Counted from the stretch's first letter, positions 10,528-24,460 are shown. The stretch is 64,000 bases of DNA from Lepraria neglecta (GCA_033220425.1 CM065652.1:992001-1056000), one strand, 5' to 3'. The notes: a model not told the origin generated them from the sequence alone. Made by a program: numbers and translations.

Positions 10528-10682
10528 TGGCAGGGTCTCAGTAATGATGAAATATGCAACGCGGAAAGCAATCACAATGAACGAGTTATTGGGGTTGAAT
10601 GAGTTGTTGATTCTTTCTAGCTACTAAGCGGAAGAAATATATAAGGCAAGCGCAAGCGCTTACTAATCCAGTAACCATAATA
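10528..10682 (-). repeat. LTR of chromodomain element (left)
   Basis: A 155-bp direct repeat of 26962-27116, preceded by TSD copy TAACC at 10523-10527. Confidence 0.9.
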
Positions 10683-10989
10683 GTTGCCCCCGCCGAAAGA
10701 TGCCGTTCGCCCACGAGGTATCAAGAAGCTAGAAGAAGCTAGAAAAAGCTCTATATATCAAGAGCATCGTATTGCCAGGTCGAGATTCTATACGAGCCGA
10801 CTATCATCCGGGCCGCTATTATAAAGAAAAGTGGGCGATATTATTCAGGGTCGCCGTTATTAGGAATGAAAACTCGATAGGTAGAGTATTAGTACCGTGC
10901 CTTTTCTCAGGAATGAAAACATCGATAGGTAGAGTATTAATACTGTGCCTTTTTTCAGCCATGCTTATTCGGTAACGTATAGCTCCCCT

Positions 10990-12960
10990 TAAGTATTAAG
11001 CTCGATATTACCGTCTTCTACTAGCTTCCCGAAGTTCTCTAAAGGAGCTTATCTCTAGCTCTTAAATGAACTATTATAGAAGGTTATATATAATATAGTA
11101 GGGAAAGCATCGGTGAAAAGAATAATAGCGTCGTTGACACGTTTAGCGATACTATTACAGTATACCCGATTATCTATAAGCTCGTCTATTTCGTTCTTTA
11201 TAGCTTTAAAAGCGCCCTAGACCTTTAAAGTTTATATAGGAACCTTCGTCTACGGTATAAATAATTTCTAGTATATAACAATCCTGCTCTACTTGAATAT
11301 ACGTCTAGCGTAGCTGTTAAATACCTTATGAAATCCTTCAAGCAGCCACGCTATAGCTACTACCTTTCCTTCCGCAATACGTAAGTTCTTCTTAAGGTTT
11401 TTATTATCTAGAGTTAGGGTAGCGATAAGCTTATCCTTTATATCGTCGTCTAGTAGTAGCTCCTCTTTATCTTTATCACTATCGATAAGAATTATATTCG
11501 GCTTCTACTTTGCGGGTATAGTATTTTTTAGAGGTAGTAGAGGCTCCTGCGTAGGCTCCTGCGTAGGCTCCTTCCTTAGTATAGTCTTCTCGCCCTTTCC
11601 TTTTATCTCGGTTACTAACTCCTTTAGCGATATCTCTATCTTCTAATACTTCGGTAGCAGGCCCGGCGTATTTTTTCCTCCCTTACGCTTTAACTTTAAA
11701 GCCGTCTCTGTAGCTTTACCCGGCGTAGCCTGAATTTCATAGACTCGGCCGTTAACGATAGTATACTTATTATATACCTTTATCCTAGTAAAATCCTCCT
11801 GGTCTATATTATACAACCGCTCTCCTTTATCTCTATATATCTATATATATCCGAACGGAACCTTATAGACCCATTTTTCTGTCTTGCTATCGTAACGCTT
11901 TACTGCCTGGCCACAATTCGTCTATTCTGAATATAGCGGGTCCCTTAAATAGAAGACCGTAGGCTATCTCTTATAGCGCTCTATCTAAGAGATTACTTTA
12001 TTCTTAGTAATATTAGCTACCTAAAGTAATAAAAGATTAATACTAGTTAGCGGCTATATAGATTCGTCTACTATTATATTATAATTAGGCTTATCGTAAA
12101 GTAGAGGGTCGTTAACCTTCCGATTACCTATCTAGTCCCCGCCTCCTTCTTTCTAGTAGGTATATACCGGAATACTAGAGCGTAGCTTTATTAAAGTAGG
12201 GGAATCGTTATCGCTAAGGAGGATCTTAAGGGTAGATAAATCAACGCGAATAAACGGACTAGTAGGCTTGCAGAAAGGAAGGACTAGAGTATCCTAGAGA
12301 TCGTCGAGCTCCCTCTTTAGATCTAGCCTCTCTTCTAGTTAATTCAGGTAGTTAGTATACTATAGTACCAGTTATAGAAAATATATATAATTAATTTAGG
12401 GGGTATAAAGGTTAAGACCTTAGTATAAGTCCGGGTGAATAAATAGCTCTATATATAGGTTTTCGTCGATAGGGTAAGCTAAGGGACTAATAAGTTCTCT
12501 AAAAGTTACCTTAAAAGGATCGTTTATAAAATTCTATAATACGTATACTAGCTCCTTAGGTTCTGTAATAATAGGTAGAAGCTTAGCGTTTATAGTGATA
12601 GGGTACCTCGGAATAATATACACGTTAATTATTCTAACGATCTGATCAATATCAGGTCTGAATCCTGACCTAACGGTCTCCTTGTTTTAGCGTTATAGAT
12701 ATTCTAATAGCTCGTTAATAGAGGGTAATCCGCTAAGAATGAACCGCGCGTCGTCGTCTTTAGATAGATAGTACTACGAAATAGCTTCGGCGTAATAATA
12801 ATCTTTTAGTTTAAAAGGTATACCCTAGAAGCTATTATATAAGGGTAAAGGAATAATAAACTTGGCCTCCGTATCCTTTTCTTCCGTGCGGTCTTCTCGT
12901 AGCTCGAATTCATATTTAGGAAAAGATATAGGTTACGTTTAATACGATATCGCGTATAAA
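10990..12960 (-). pseudogene. Third ORF of chromodomain element, function unknown
   Basis: On the minus strand a single reading frame runs about 650 codons. It is interrupted almost only by TAG/TAA where Gln or Trp codons would be expected, so it was one protein before RIP. It starts near PKYEFELREDRTEEKD and passes through FRPDIDQIVRIINVYIIPRY, then a Pro/Glu repeat (EPTQEPTQEPLLPL) and a Lys/Asp/Glu-rich end. I do not recognise any domain, and no transmembrane segment stands out. It lies downstream of the integrase and chromodomain, where envelope or accessory ORFs sit in some retroelements, and in the sense direction. Confidence 0.55.
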
Positions 12961-13479
12961 AGGTATAGGGTATAGGTAAGTTAAATAAGGTAAGATATTG
13001 TGATCTTCGCGAAGCAAAACCAAGCGCATTACTACACCGTAATAAAGGCGTGAAAATTGCCACCGAAAAAATCTCTGCAGCCCCCGCTTTTGTGTCACTT
13101 ATTCGGCTTTATTAATCCCGAAATATTTATACTAATTTATACTAGAGCTATATAGATATCTACTGCTTATACTAGAGTTATAGCTAGATACTACTACTTA
13201 TACTAGAGTTATAGCTAGATATAAATTCTTCTACCCCTACTAGAAAGCCAGTCAACGTCCTCGTTGTCCTAAATAATACTCCGGGCCTTTAGTAAAACCC
13301 GCTACGTTTAACGTCCAGCTTAATAGTACGCTAATAAGTAATACTTATCGGCGTATAGGAAGAAAGGTAGCGTTCAGGATTTCTTCTAAGCTGCGCTTTA
13401 TTATCTCTTTCCTTTAGATTCTTTTCAAGACTCTATTTAGTAGCCTCGTATTGATTAAGGTCTATGTTTTTCTTTATAT

Positions 13480-16400
13480 TCCTTAATAAGCTCTCTTACG
13501 TCTACTAAGTTATTAATACTATACTACTTATTCTAGACGGGTCTCTATCCTTTCTACTTAACTAGGTATTCGGTTACTATTCGCTTTCTATAACTAGGAA
13601 GCCTTCTCTCTCTTCGGTTAAGTAGATATTCAATCTCGTAGTAATTATTAGTACCTTCCTCGTCGTTGTCGAATACCGGGTCCTAGCCGGTTTCCCTTAG
13701 CCGCTTATACGGGTCCTCTCTAAGCGGAGCGGGTTCTAGTACTACGACTAAGACGACAGGGTATATAGTTATTAATTCGGGGAGGTCGAGCTTGTATACA
13801 AGCCGTCTATATCTCTTAAGGATCTTAAATAGGCCAGCTCGTTGGTTAGAAAGCTTCTTATTATCTAACCCTAGTAATTAATATCCCTTATAGAGCTTTA
13901 GGAAGACTATATCTCCTTCCTCTATAAGGAGCGGAACGTACTTAGAATTATAGCGAATCTTTGATTCAGCCGCCGCGAAAGCAATTACGTCTATAGCTTC
14001 CTTTCGATTCGTAGACCTCGCGTTAGTAATATCTATCTAATTCTTAGACGTTAAAACTATAATCGTTGTTCCGTTATTAAGCTTTATTCTATATATAATC
14101 TTATTCGGTAATAATATCGTAGAAGCGTTAGAAGAATTATTAAGTACTGAACGAAGCGTTACGGCGAACTTATTCTATAGTTTATCTAGGAAATAAGTAA
14201 TATAGAACCTTAGGGCAATTTCGACTATTTGATTCGTTCGCTCGGACTAACCGTCCAACTAAGGATAGTAGGTAGTAGAGACTATAAGCTCGGTGCCTAA
14301 TACCTTGAAAATAGCCTTTTATAGTATAGAAAGGAACTTCGGATCTCTATTAGAGATAATTACGTTTGGAATTCCCTAGTTAGTTAATATAGCGAGTAAC
14401 CTAATAGCCTATTCCTCTATAGTCTAGGTATCCTTCCCGGATACTATAGTGACCTTCTTAGAGAATTTATCGGTGACTATAAGTATAGTATTATAACTAT
14501 TCCGTAGGATAGGTAATACGAGAATAAAATCAATAGTAATAGTATAAAAGACCTTAGATAGCGTGACGATCGGTTTCATCTCCCCGTAAGGTATATATCT
14601 CTTGGTTTAGTTTAGCTGGCAATTAGGATAATATGAAATATAGCGCTTAAATCTTCGTATAAGGTGCCTTATATAATAATTTCCGACGATCTACTTATAT
14701 ATACGGTGAAACTCTCTATAACTTCGCTTATTATAGGCTAGTTCGAAGACTTCTTATTCTATAGTCTTAGGAATATAGAGTCGTTCCCGGTCGTCGAAAC
14801 CATCCTTATAGTAGATAAGACTATCTCGTAGAAAGAATTAGATATTAGGAACGCAGATATCATTCTCGGTACTTCTAGGATCTAGCTTCTCTAGTCTATC
14901 CTTTTCCCCGAAGAGAGCGATTATAATCTTAGACCATTTCTTATCCTCGGTATACGCCTCTATAAGCCTTTTCCGATAGTCTTCTAATATCTCGGTAAAG
15001 GTTATATTATAGGTGAATACCTTATCGAGCACCCCTAGTAAATCTATATCTACTTTTTCTTCTTTATTGCGGAGTAGTCTTAATAGGGCGTCAGGAACTA
15101 TATTTTACTTTCTAGGTCTCTAATATATATCTAAGTCGAATTATAAAGCGTATTAGGAAGCTCGGACTAAGTATAAATTCATTCTATTAGAAGAGGACGA
15201 AGACAAGGATATCTATTAGGAGATATCCGTAGTTACTAAATAATTAGTAAAAATAATAACCTTCTTTATCGGTACCTGTACTAATAGGTATAGAATCTTC
15301 TTTAGAGTCCAAATAAGACCGGTAACTTTAAGTTCTATAGGCTAATACCGAGCTTTAGTAGAGTTAAGAAGCTTTAATAGAAATAGAATAGGCTGAATAT
15401 CAGCCCTTGGGAAGGAATTACCTTATAGATCTCCCTTGATATAGTATACTATAACGCCAATACCGTACTTCTTGGATATATTAATATCTATATATAGTTA
15501 ACGGGATAGATCCCGATGATATAGATATATTTTAGACGTTAGGGCCTTCTAAAGCATCTTAAATGAATTCAATTCCTCTTCGGTTAGTACGAACTTTGCG
15601 TTCCGTAAGTACGCCTTATATATATACCTACCCTTCGCTAGGGAGCCCTTTAATAACTCCGTCTTACGATACTAGAGAGGCTCGGTAATCTAGGCAAAGT
15701 ACTTAATATTGCTTCGCAACTAATTTACTATTCTAATATAAGTCTCTAGTACTTATAAGGTATCTAGGAAACGAATATCCTTAATAGTTACTACTCTCTC
15801 TACAGTAGTAGTTATACCGAAACTATCTACCTTCTATCCTAGTAGTATAACGGAAGGGTAAGTAAGGTAAGACTTCTTCAGTTTAAGTATAATCTTTAGG
15901 CTCGCGAATAGAGAGAAGATAATCTTTAAGTACTATAGATATTCGTTTATCAATTAGGAGAAAATGACTATATTATCTACGTAGTATCTCGCGAAGTATC
16001 GGTATAGTTGAAGGAAATTATCTATCTTCCTCTAGATATAAGGAACTAATCCTTTGAAATCTATAGCGGCAATATTATAGTATTCCGCCCCTTAGTGCGA
16101 GACGACTATAAATTTGTGCCGATCTTCCTTCTTGACTAAGAAAAGGTAGAATTAGCCGCTATAGTCGACGATACTAATCTAAGTATATCCTTATATAGAT
16201 AATACGATATCGCTTTAGAGTAGTAAAGGATAATTATTAGAGACGGTGATTTTATTAAGTCCACGAATATCGACCACGACGTGTCCCTTCCGCCTTAGAG
16301 TCTTTTCTAGACCTTCGTAGACGGTTTTCTATATAATAAATACTAGGAAAGCGAATAGTAAAGGTTTAGTAGACCACGATATCTTTCTCTGCTTATATAT

Positions 16401-17620
16401 CTTATCGAACTTTTCGTCGATAAGGGCCCGGGTATCAGGGCTAAGAGGATATACCTTATTACCGAGTTTGGCGTTAGAAGATTACTAATTTGTTGTAACA
16501 GGAATAGTTAGCCATTTAGATTCCGAGAGGTCGATTATATCTCCAGTATCTTCCTATATTCGAGGGTATTCCTCTATAAGCTTCTAAATGGCGGAGATAT
16601 CTTTATAGATAGTAATACCGTTAGCAAGCTTCGTTTCTATAGTAGGATCAATATAAGTTCGTATAATTACCGGCCTTAGGTCTAGTATCTTAGTTAATTC
16701 GGAAACTACGGATTCTTTGCTATATATAGTCTTCGCTGCCAACGAATAATTATCTAGGTTAATAGGGTAGGTTTCTTCCGCTTCATACTCTACTACTAAG
16801 CCTATATATTATCGACGACTAATAATAAGAGGTATATTCTTTTTATTTCGAATATTTATAAAGTCGACTCTAGAGTCGATGAAATAGGTATATATACCCG
16901 CAGTATAAGGCTCGAAGAGGAAATCTCTATCAGGCAATTACGTATTACCTCTAACTATTATAGTAACCTGAGCTGTAGACCGCGGTAGAACTTCCTGACG
17001 TTATTCGGAGCGTATAACGCGACGAATACGGACATTATCTCTAGCGGTAGTCTAAATAGGAACCGAGATATTATTATAGCTCCCGAAGATAACCTTATTA
17101 TATAGTAGGTTAATAGTAACCTATTTAGATCCTATAACGTCTATTCCGATAAGTATATTTGCCTTTAAATTATCTATAATATAGAAATCTCAGGTGATTT
17201 TAATCGTAACCGAGTCTTCTGCTTCTAATTCTCCGTCTATATAGAAGTCGAGGGTAGTCTATTCGGCTATAGTATATCTATTCGAGCCGATCCCGCGTAG
17301 CGTAATAGGTAACTTATATATCAAGATATCCCGGCTTACGAGGAGTATTCGGGGATAAGGTAATTTATCTAGTAAGGTAGTACTATAAACGGAAAGACAG
17401 GCTATTAAGAGATAACCGGGGTACTGCGGATTCGATTACCTCGCCTTTATTAATCACCTTCGTTGGTTATAATACTAGGTTAATTAATAGTACTAGTACC
17501 TCTTTAGTAGATATAGGATTAACTAACTTCTTCGCAGAAGCCTTAGTACGGTAGTACGTTTTCGCCTTGACGTATATATAAAGCAGATTATTTAAAGGAA
17601 AATCTACCTTACAGTAACGA
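13480..17620 (-). pseudogene. Pol of chromodomain element (protease, RT, RNase H, integrase, chromodomain)
   Basis: Minus strand, fragmented by RIP. Reverse transcriptase is seen as GHVVVDIRGLNKIT near 16260-16300 and YYVDNIVIFS near 15960-15990, the YVDD box with one Asp changed to Asn. Integrase-region sequence lies around 14.2-15.0 kb, including the open stretch ending at the CVPNI peptide. The C-terminal part reads KKLSNQRAGLFKILKRYRRL and then, after NYYEIEYLLNRRERR (about 13560-13660), a chromodomain-like opening. A protease region lies at about 17.0-17.4 kb. The upstream side is cut off by the nested element at 18382. Confidence 0.7.
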
Positions 17621-18381
17621 TATACGGAACGATGCCCCATCTTGCCAGTAGAGATATAGTACGAGACTACTACGAATACTATATCGACGTCTTCTAACTC
17701 CTTTTCCTCAGGAGGGACTGATTCTTAGGCGTTATAGAAGTTCTCATCAGTATCTATATAGTAGCCGTAGGGATCTTAAGGATTATAATCCGTGCCTGCG
17801 TGATATCCTTCGGTAGCTCTATCTACTCTATACCCGTAGTTTTCATCCTGGGAGTTATTATAGTAGACTTCCTGACTAAAGTAGACCGGCTATATTAGGA
17901 GTGCTAGTAGACCGTAATTCTAATTGCCGTAGCTTCGATTACTATAGCTATACTGCCTTAGAGGGTAGTACGGGTGTCTACTACGGTTTCTATAGTTCTA
18001 ATTCTGTCGACTCGCGGCGTAAAGGTTTTGATTTAGCTATATATTTCCGGTAGTAATTATAAGAGGTTACTTCGAAGGAGGAAGCGCGTTTCTTAGAGGC
18101 TAGTTCTAGCCTATAGCTTGACTGGAAGCCTGCTAAGGTAGTTATATTATCTATATATTAGTAATATAAGCTGGCTAAGTATAAGGCACTTGAAATAGAT
18201 TAGAATAAAAAGGCTGTTCTAGCTACTAATATCTATATTATAGAGGAAATCCTCCTATTATCGGTCTATTCTGCTAAAAAGGCCGCTGCTAATATTACTA
18301 TAGATAATACGGTAATAAAGAGTACCTACCTTACTATCCCGGCGGCAAGAATTTCTCCTTGCTGGAATATTCGTGTTAATT
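17621..18381 (-). repeat. Gag-pol boundary of chromodomain element, RIP-degraded
   Basis: Dense in TAG/TAA on both strands, Tyr- and Gln-poor remnants; it lies directly left of the nested element G2. On the minus strand it connects gag (24868 onward) with pol once G2 is removed. The pentamer TAATT at 18377-18381 is the left target duplication of G2. Confidence 0.45.
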
Positions 18382-18792
18382 TGTTACGACCCACGGCGGT
18401 TATATACCTAATGGTGCGATAGCCGCCTAGGGTTGCGTATATTCTATACTTCTGTGGGAGAGGAGTCACTCAGGTAGAATGGCAGTCTTTGTGGTTGTAG
18501 GTAATCAATGCGTTCTATATTGATAACTAGTAAAGTATAGTGCAAGGAGTACCAGGAAGATTAACCAAGTTGAACACACCGTTCCAAACAATAGGCGAAG
18601 CCCCGTATATGTAGATATCAGAAATCCTGCCAAGCACTCTATAAGCGCAATGAGCGCCGTGCGCTCATAGCGCTTATCATTCTTGAGCGCCATAAGCGCA
18701 CGTCGCTCGTTGCGCTCATCGCTTCAGTTACTAGTCCTGTCTGTAGTACCTTATCCTACAGGACAGTCCTGTCAAAACCAATGGTTCTAACA
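18382..18792 (-). repeat. LTR of element G2 (left)
   Basis: 411 bp. Contains tandem GCGCTCATAGCGC / ATAAGCGCACGTCGCTC-type words near 18635-18725 that are partly missing from the right LTR, explaining its greater length. Confidence 0.88.
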
Positions 18793-18840
18793 CTAGCCCC
18801 CTCCTCCAGATTTCTCGTCCCGAGAAACCATCCGTCCTTT

Positions 18841-19368
18841 ATGCCTCCTCGTCGAAATATCCGTTCTAAAGATCCCCTCGTCTGTCGCAGAGAGCTTTCC
18901 GGTGAATTATCCAGATTCGTAATATATCCTTATACTCTTTATACGAAGGGTAATAAGTAGTGCTTAGTAGGCGTCCGTTTAGACCGTTATTCTAACTGTA
19001 TTACTACAGGCAAGAAGTATGACCTAGTTATATCCGTCGACGAGATATATCGTATTAAGAAAGTACGCGATAATACTTAGTTAGAAATAAAGGAAACGCA
19101 GGCGAAACTTATACGCCTCTAATCGTAATTCGATCGAGTCTAGGATGAAGAGAAAAAGTTGGTTAAGCGCGAGTTATAGAATATCGAGGAGTTGGAGAGG
19201 AACGAAGATCTTCCGTCTAATACCCCCGATAGTCTAATGTTCAACATCGGCTCCGAGCAGTTCGACCTCCCCCCCGGCCTAGAGGGCCCCGAGAGTTTCG
19301 ACTGGTCTTCTCTTATCTCCGATAGAACTCTTGTAGACGTTCCCCGCAATTCCCCGCAAGGTTCCTAA
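18841..19368 (+). pseudogene. Antisense Zn2Cys6-type ORF of element G2
   Basis: ATG-CCT-CCT-CGT-CGA opens a frame that keeps register for 176 codons to TAA at 19366-19368, with five internal RIP stops. The cysteine cluster is visible as Y-x2-Y-x6-C-x8-Y-x2-C-x6-Y: four of six positions are Tyr, exactly the TGY-to-TAY change RIP makes, at the same spacing as in the G1 copy. It is followed by charged helix-like sequence (RELxNIEELERNEDLPSN with one stop) and a Ser/Pro/Phe-rich acidic end. Orientation is opposite to pol. Confidence 0.68.
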
Positions 19369-19879
19369 GAGGTTCCCAGGTACTTTCTGTTTCGTTATAC
19401 CCTTTCTACTTGACTAGATAGAACTAATTCCTTCTATCTAGGATCCTCTCGACCTTGTACTCTGTTTCTTCCTTAATATCGTAATAAAACGTTTCTTAGA
19501 GTAGTACGTTAGAGTCCGCTGGCTCTAGAAGTAAGATATGGAATACTAGATATACCTTAGCGTCAGGTAGAAGCTCGAGTTTATAGTTAACGGCCCCCTT
19601 TATCTTCTTGATCAAGAATAGTCCGATCTTAATATAATCTAGTTTCTTACTTAGCCTCGTTATCTTTATATTTTTTATTAGGAGGTATACTTTATCCCCC
19701 TCTTTTAGCTAAGGAACATTCTTTCTTTTACTATTAACATGCTCCTTCAACCTATTATTTAAGCTTTCAATTATCTTTTATATATCCTTGTATAAACTTT
19801 TCAGCTCTTCTACCTTAACTAAGGCTTTTTCTGTATTAGGTCCTTCCCTAGGTTATAGAAATATGTTCGTATTCTTCCC

Positions 19880-22720
19880 GTAGTTGGCAAAGAATAGTAT
19901 CAGACCTGTTATATCTGACCTTTTGTCGTTATACGCAAGTTATACTATTAGAAGTAGTAAAACCCAGTTGTCCTGTTTCTAGTTCACGTAATATCTTAGG
20001 TATACTTCCATCGTCTGGTTTGCACGCTCTGTTTACCTATCGGTTTATGGATGGTACGCTATTAATATCCGAAGTTTAGTTCTAATCGCTACGATTAGTG
20101 TTCTCTAATAGTTGGAAGTGAATAGCTTGTCTCTATCGGATATTATCGACTTAGGTATACCGTGATCTCTTATTAGCTTGTCGAGTAGTATAAAGGCTAA
20201 CTGATCTGCCTTGTACGTCTCTTTGAACGGTATCATGATTGTATACTTGGTAAGCTTGTCTATAATGACCATTATTGAGTTGAAGGTATCCTACGTAGCT
20301 GGATCTTTCGAAGGTAGTAGTTTGACTACAAAGTCCATTGTGACATTATCCTATAGTGATTCTGGTACTAGTATAAATTGAATTTGTCCGTACTTGGCGT
20401 ATCGTGCCGCCTTATTCTGCTGATACTGGATATATTCTTTGATGTATTGTTTAACGCGTGTCCGAAGTTTCGGTACTACGTATCCTCGTTCTAGGAGTTC
20501 TATAGTCTTAGAGACTCCAGGGTAACCTTGTAATGGGTTATCGTAGTGATCTCTAATCACCTCTTTAACATATTCATCAGGCAAGTAAGTTTTACTCTGA
20601 TATTTAAGCAATACTAAATCTGGTTAATCCTACCGTAGCTTTTCCGCGAATGTATCGTTATTATAGGCCTTTACGATCCTGTCAGTTATATCGGGTCCTA
20701 ATATACGAAGGGTCATTGCTAATGCCTGGTGTGGCACTAATGATCCGTCGGCTTCTCGTTTTAGGATTGGTCGTTCTGTAATATTCTTCTCTTCTATATG
20801 GTCTAATCGCCTACTAAGTATATCTACTCGACCATTATCTTTTCCTAGGGTATAGGTTATCTTGAACTTATATTATCCGAGTAGTTCTAACTATCTAACT
20901 TATCTTCTATTTAACTCTTTCGTTATTGTAAAGTTAAGAAGATTTTTATAATCTGTAAAGATGGTTAAGTCTAAGCAGCTTTCCGTGTATACTCTCTAAT
21001 TTTAAAGTACACATACTACGGCAAGTAGTTCTTTGTCGTGTATATTATAGTTTTGTTCTGCTATTGACATTTTTCGTGAAAAGTAGGTAACTGGATGCTA
21101 CTTTTGGTCCTTCATCTAATAAAGGCATACTCCTATTACGAGATCCGAGGTATCTATTTCGATACGAGCCGGTTCGTTAGCTTGAAAGGTATAGAGTACT
21201 AGTGGATCCGCGCATGCTTTTTTCAATGTGTTAAACGACTTTTATTATTTATGTCCCTATATGAATCCGATATCTTTCTTAGTGATATCTATTAGTAGAA
21301 GTACTTTCTTTAAGTAGCCCTCTATAAACTTCCTGTTAAAGTTGGCAAATCCTAAGAAACTTTGTACTGCTTTGACGTCCTTTAGTATAGGCTATTCTGC
21401 TATAGCTTTGATTTTCTCTAGGCTTATACTAATACCTTTTGTGCTAACCATAAATCCTAGGAACTCTATAGAGTCCTTATAAAACTTGTACTTTTCTGGT
21501 TTAAGGAGAAGTCCCGCTCGTGACAGGTATTCGATGACGTCCTGTATATACTTAATATGTTCTTCCTTGTTCCCGGAGTAAATCAAGATGTCGTCGAGGT
21601 ACGCTATCGCTGTTCGATCTAAGTATACTCGTACGATGTTATTAATAAGTACTTAGCAGGTTACTAGTGCGTTAGTAAGTCTAAACGGTATTACTAGGTA
21701 CTTATAGTGGCTATATCTGGTCCGGAAGGCAGTTTTCCATTCTTCGCCTTCTTTTATCCGAATTAGATTATATACGCCTCTAAGATCTAGTTTCGTGAAT
21801 ATCTTTGCCTTGCTAAGCCGATCCTATAGCTCGCTAATATTTGGCAAAGGGTAATAATTCTTGATAGTAATGTCGTTCAACTTTCGATAGTTAATATATA
21901 GCCTTAAGCTTCCGTCCTTCTTCAGCGCGAAGAGGATTAGGTAACCTGCTAGTGATTTAGATTCCCGAATAAATCCTTTCTTAGGGTTCTTATCGATATA
22001 CCCGCGAAGTATAGTAAGTTCCTTTTCTGATAACGTATAGATAGGTCTAAATATTGGCGCCTTACCAGGTTCGAGTTCGATCTTATAATCCTATAGTTGG
22101 TACTTAGGTAACGCTTTTACGCTTGTCTCTTCCTCGAATAGGTATACCTACTATTTATATTCCTGAGGGATCGCAGAAGGTTCGTCTTTCCCTTTAATAG
22201 CTCTCTCTTTAGTATCCTGCTAACCCTTACTAGTAACTAAGGAATCGAGCCTTCTCTCTTAGAAGTCGCTCTTATTATTTAAGAATAAGGTAATATATAC
22301 TTCGACTAGTCTCCGGTTCTTTCTCTTATCTATTATCGTCTACTATCGACTAATAGATCTAATACTAGTAACGTCTCTAGATCGTCCGAATTTAAGTACT
22401 TTTGTCTTCTAGTTAATTTCTAGGTTATATTTATTTAACTAAGGCATTTCTAAAATGATATTATAAGTGGCTATCCTAACTATATCGAATGTAATTTCCT
22501 TATAGTATTACTAAATTATTACTAGTAGGGAGTATATCTCCTCCTCTACTTTTCCTGTTGAAAATACTAACCTGTCAGCTAGGCGTAGCTCGTAGGATAA
22601 TTTCTTCTTTCGGGTAGATAGGCCGCTTAAGTCCACCAAGTTCCGTAAGATAAAATTTCCTGTAGCTCCGCTATCTATTATCGCTATAGTCCGCTATCTA
22701 TTAATATTTACTAGTATAAT
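19880..22720 (-). pseudogene. Protease, RT, RNase H and integrase of element G2
   Basis: Minus strand. Integrase zinc-binding end is open at 20351-20611 (NPLQGYPGVSKTIELLERGY, YIQYQQNKAARYAKYGQ with His/Cys positions changed). Reverse transcriptase is open at 21392-21586 and carries the intact catalytic AYLDDILIYSGN across 21570-21600, then KFYKDSIEFLGFMVSTKGI. Fingers/palm motifs ([24 protein letters not shown]) lie at 21.7-21.95 kb. RNase H-like sequence occupies about 20.8-21.3 kb. Less RIP-damaged than the surrounding element. Confidence 0.8.
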
Positions 22721-22899
22721 AATATGAGTATAGTACTAGGCGGAACACAATTATTATTTGGGGAATAATGTATTAATCTCCTTATGCTTCCCCGTAGTAT
22801 AAGAGATTACTCTTTTCCCTGTGATGGTAGGAATCCGTATACTTCCTTTATACCTTTATACGGAATATATTTATTGTATAGGTAGCTATACTATAGTAC

Positions 22900-24460
22900 T
22901 TGGTTACAAGCTCCGTTCTTAAAAACTTTGAGTAAGTTATTTCTTTCCTTCTCCTACTTTTCTATAAAATACGGGAAGTAATAATACTTCCTTTTGCTTA
23001 CAAGATACTATTAGTACCTATCTTCCTTATACTTATACTACTAAGTTTCTCTATAAGGGGTTCTCTTTAGTAGAGATATCGTATACTCTTTCGCTAGACA
23101 GCCCCTTTCTTCCCTATATATTGAATAATCGAGTAATACACATTCAGTATATGGAACTTCGCTATATTACTAATATTCCCTATCGCATCGATAGTCTCGT
23201 ATAGGTTCTTCCTATCCGGGTTTTGCAGATAATTGTTCTTTTAGTATACCTTGTACTTTTCCTTTAATTTCGTCGAAAAGTTTATATTCATCTTTATCCG
23301 ATTGAGGTTTTCTAGTTAGTAATTTTCCTTCTACTTGGGATGCGGTAGATCCAGGTTCGGGTGTTGATACTGGTCTCTCCGGACTAGCTTTCCGTTGTTC
23401 CTGATCTATCTTATATTATTAAGATCTGTTACTATCCCTATAGTAATACCTCTATACTTCTTTATTGAATTCTAATTCGAAGGTATCGTCTTCCGAATCC
23501 TAATTGAATTCTTCTTTATTATAGGGTTGCTATATTTCTTCGGAGTCTTCCTCGTTATCTAGAGGTCCTCCTTCTATTGCGTTTATCTGCGGTCGGTATA
23601 CTATATTCTTCGACCTGCAGTCTCTAGCTATATAGCCCAGTTTGCTATAGCTATAGTAAGTAATTGCTTTCTTTCCCCCGTGCTGCTTTTTCCCTTTAAA
23701 GTTTCCTTTCTTCTTTCCTATCTATATAAAGTTAATCTCTATTAGTACTATACTACGGTAAGTATTACGTTCCCTGTAGTCTTATCGGTAATTCCTTGTT
23801 TTCGAAAAGAATCCCTTATTTCGGGTTCTACTAACTCCTCTGTTATACCGCTTCTCTATAGATTATTTGAATAGTTTATTATCGATCTTAATCGTATTTT
23901 TAATAAGTCTATCCAGAGTATCGATTACTCCTCCGAATCTTATGAGCTTATCTTTAACATTATCTTTAAGGCCTTGACGATATATTGTCATTAGCGCATC
24001 ATCATCCTAGCCTATTTTAGTAGCGTATATTTGAAACTGAGTTGAAAACTCTGACGCTGACTTCTTCTACTTTATATATTGGATGATACGTATTACTATA
24101 TTCGCCTTATTAGAAGGTCCGAATATACGGCGGATTTCAACCATAAACTTTGGCATACTTTCTATCTATGACTTAACGTCGCCGTCTTCGTCGTCGTCTT
24201 CCATGTACTTCTTTAGGAAAGGTTCGACCTACTTTTAGGCCCGTCCTCGTAGGTATGATATGGCGAAAGTGGTATATCTAGTTGCTAGGAGCAAGTCTCC
24301 CTGGAATAGAAGGTACAGTTATACTTGTATAAGCTATAGCTCAAGCTTATCCCTGTCTCCGTAGTACAGGTCTGGTACTATAACCTTGATCCTTTTTCTA
24401 GATCCTTCGTCCATAGTATAGCATCTCTAGCCAGTAACCGTTGAGGTGCTTAGGGTAGGG
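22900..24460 (-). pseudogene. Gag remnant of element G2
   Basis: Minus strand, many RIP stops. A CCHC-like knuckle near 23620-23690 reads YYSYSKLGYIARDC, i.e. C-x2-C-x4-H-x4-C with two Cys and the His turned to Tyr. Matches the G1 gag region. Confidence 0.6.
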
